Source: Microsaccharimonas sp964523145 (GTDB taxonomy: Bacteria; Patescibacteriota; Saccharimonadia; Saccharimonadales; Saccharimonadaceae). Taken from it: DNA of 12,868 bases. The position numbers were made by a program, and so were the translations under genes. The DNA lies in assembly GCA_964523145.1 (NCBI GenBank), contig CAZFYB010000014.1, positions 1 through 12,868 on the forward strand, in the 5' to 3' direction. Shown piece by piece: positions 12,167-12,868 of the stretch; position 1 is the stretch's first letter; each line of letters opens with the position of its first letter. The notes under the pieces are model-generated. The model searched no databases. It was not told the DNA's origin and worked only from the letters and a program-made list of their open reading frames with translations.

Positions 12167-12766
12167 ATGTTTAGTGTGCCAGCATTACCATATGCTTACG
12201 ATGCACTGGGTGAATCAATTAGTGCAGAAATTATGGAATTACACCATGACAAGCACCACCAAGCCTATGTTGATAAGTTAAATGCCGCGATTGAGAAGTA
12301 CCCTGAACTGCAAGGTGCTTCTGTAGAAGATTTATTGCGGCGAATCGACACGCTCCCCGAAGATATTCGTACCGCTGTGCGAAACAATGGGGGAGGTCAT
12401 TATAACCACTGTTTATTTTGGGTATGGATGTCACCCCAAGGTGGCGGCAGGCCAACCGGCGAGCTTGAAGCAGCGATTGTTGCTAAATACGGCAGTTTTG
12501 AAGCCTTTGTTGAAGAGTTTTCAGAGAAAGCCTTAGCTGTTTTTGGAAGCGGTTGGACCTGGTTGCAACCAGACATGGAAATTATTACCACCGCGAATCA
12601 AGACTCACCGCTATTACAAGGTAAAGCCGAACCAATTTTAGGGCTCGATGTGTGGGAGCATGCCTACTACCTTGATTACAAAAATCACCGTGACGATTAC
12701 GTGAAAGCATGGTGGGATGTGGTGAATTGGGAGTTGGTGGCGCAACGATACAGCGCAGCAAAATAA
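12167..12766 (+). CDS. sodA: Superoxide dismutase, Mn type
   Basis: Fe/Mn-family superoxide dismutase of 199 residues, cytosolic (no signal peptide). It converts superoxide to oxygen and peroxide. The metal ligands are His26 (MELHHDKHHQAYV), His81 (NNGGGHYNHCLFW), Asp161 and His165 (DVWEHAYYLDY). The metal-tuning positions are of Mn type: Gly at 77 and Gln145 in TANQDSPL, where Fe enzymes have a Gln in the earlier place. A cambialistic enzyme cannot be excluded. The start is certain: AAGGAGG at 12154-12160, 6 bases before ATG 12167, is the strongest ribosome site in the window. Last gene of the PH-foldase-SOD unit, ending at a terminator. For a small-genome, probably fermentative cell it suggests exposure to oxygen or to host-derived superoxide. 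Confidence 0.97.
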   Translation: MFSVPALPYAYDALGESISAEIMELHHDKHHQAYVDKLNAAIEKYPELQGASVEDLLRRIDTLPEDIRTAVRNNGGGHYNHCLFWVWMSPQGGGRPTGELEAAIVAKYGSFEAFVEEFSEKALAVFGSGWTWLQPDMEIITTANQDSPLLQGKAEPILGLDVWEHAYYLDYKNHRDDYVKAWWDVVNWELVAQRYSAAK

Positions 12767-12776
12767 TTTGAAAAGT

Positions 12777-12804
12777 AAAATACCACCAATGAGGTGGTAT
12801 TTTT
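12777..12804. terminator. Terminator after sodA, probably bidirectional
   Basis: An 11-bp stem, AAAATACCACC (12777-12787) with GGTGGTATTTT (12793-12803), loop AATGA, flanked by A and T tracts. It would stop plus-strand transcripts after sodA and, read from the other side, minus-strand transcripts leaving the tRNA-Asp gene. Confidence 0.92.
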
Positions 12805-12813
12805 ATAATTGCT

Positions 12814-12868
12814 TGGCGGGCCCGACCGGATTCGAACCGGCGATCTCCTCCGTGACAGGGAGGCGTGA
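12814..12868 (-). tRNA. tRNA-Asp (anticodon GUC), partial
   Basis: Read on the minus strand: 3' side of the D stem (TCAC), anticodon stem CCTCC/GGAGG closing loop CTGTCAC (anticodon GUC), variable AGATC, T arm GCCGG/CCGGT with loop TTCGAAT, acceptor 3' strand CGGGCCC, discriminator G, encoded CCA. The 5' acceptor strand, the D loop and the 5' D stem lie beyond the right edge. G at the discriminator fits Asp identity. Confidence 0.93.

Noticed and set aside
163..12591. Antisense open frames opposite pilC, pilD, uppP, sodA, the large pilin and others
   Set aside because: All lie wholly or almost wholly opposite well-recognised genes, have no ribosome sites and encode nothing recognisable. The frame at 9883-10068 on the minus strand is the antisense of tRNA-Arg and its flanks.
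454..12766. Alternative code with UGA as glycine (SR1/Gracilibacteria)
   Set aside because: No in-frame TGA interrupts any gene, and all proteins have normal ends with TAA or TAG. TGA avoidance is reported instead.
1..12868. CRISPR array, insertion sequence, toxin-antitoxin or defence genes
   Set aside because: No spaced short repeats, transposase motifs, terminal inverted repeats of an IS, or small paired toxin-antitoxin frames were found on either strand.

Overview
The window looks like a contig from a reduced-genome bacterium of the Candidate Phyla Radiation (Patescibacteria), most likely Saccharibacteria (TM7). This rests on recognition, not a search: a Gram-positive-style type IV pilus locus without secretin genes, class III signal peptides of the 'GFTIVELLIVVVVIAILAA' type followed by a 'YNG' motif, a minor pilin starting 'GDTLIEVLFAV', and very tight gene packing. 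The standard code fits every gene, and none of the 16 protein genes ends in TGA. No gap between genes exceeds 100 bases, so there is no long empty stretch.

Bases 1-6628, plus strand: type IV pilus locus. It holds the 3' end of pilT (retraction ATPase), pilC (platform), a pilin with its own terminator, pilD (prepilin peptidase), then four overlapping or abutting minor-pilin genes. Their order and features parallel GspH-I-J-K / FimU-PilV-PilW-PilX, so they probably build the pilus tip complex. The first 94 bases are an almost perfect foldback of pilT coding sequence and are probably an assembly or amplification artefact, so pilT really begins outside the contig.

Bases 6625-7551, minus strand: a Xer-type tyrosine recombinase. 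It converges on the last minor pilin with overlapping stop codons and diverges from uppP across a 46-base promoter region that contains a dyad.

Bases 7598-10542, plus strand: uppP (lipid carrier recycling), ndk (nucleoside diphosphate kinase), then two further pilins separated by tRNA-Arg(CCU). The two pilins share an almost identical DNA segment encoding the N-terminal helix but have unrelated C-termini. The first, 317 residues, carries a C-terminal beta-sandwich resembling carbohydrate-binding modules and tail proteins of actinobacterial phages. This is the most interesting object here, a candidate adhesive pilin for host recognition.

Bases 10588-12766, plus strand: a likely operon of a membrane PH-domain protein, a membrane-anchored SurA/PrsA-like foldase with an odd parvulin region, and an Mn-type superoxide dismutase, closed by a strong terminator. 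A partial tRNA-Asp(GUC) on the minus strand runs off the right edge.

Expression: several operon-leading genes have a -10 box only 6-10 bases before the ATG and no Shine-Dalgarno sequence, which suggests leaderless mRNAs, while most internal genes have a Shine-Dalgarno sequence.
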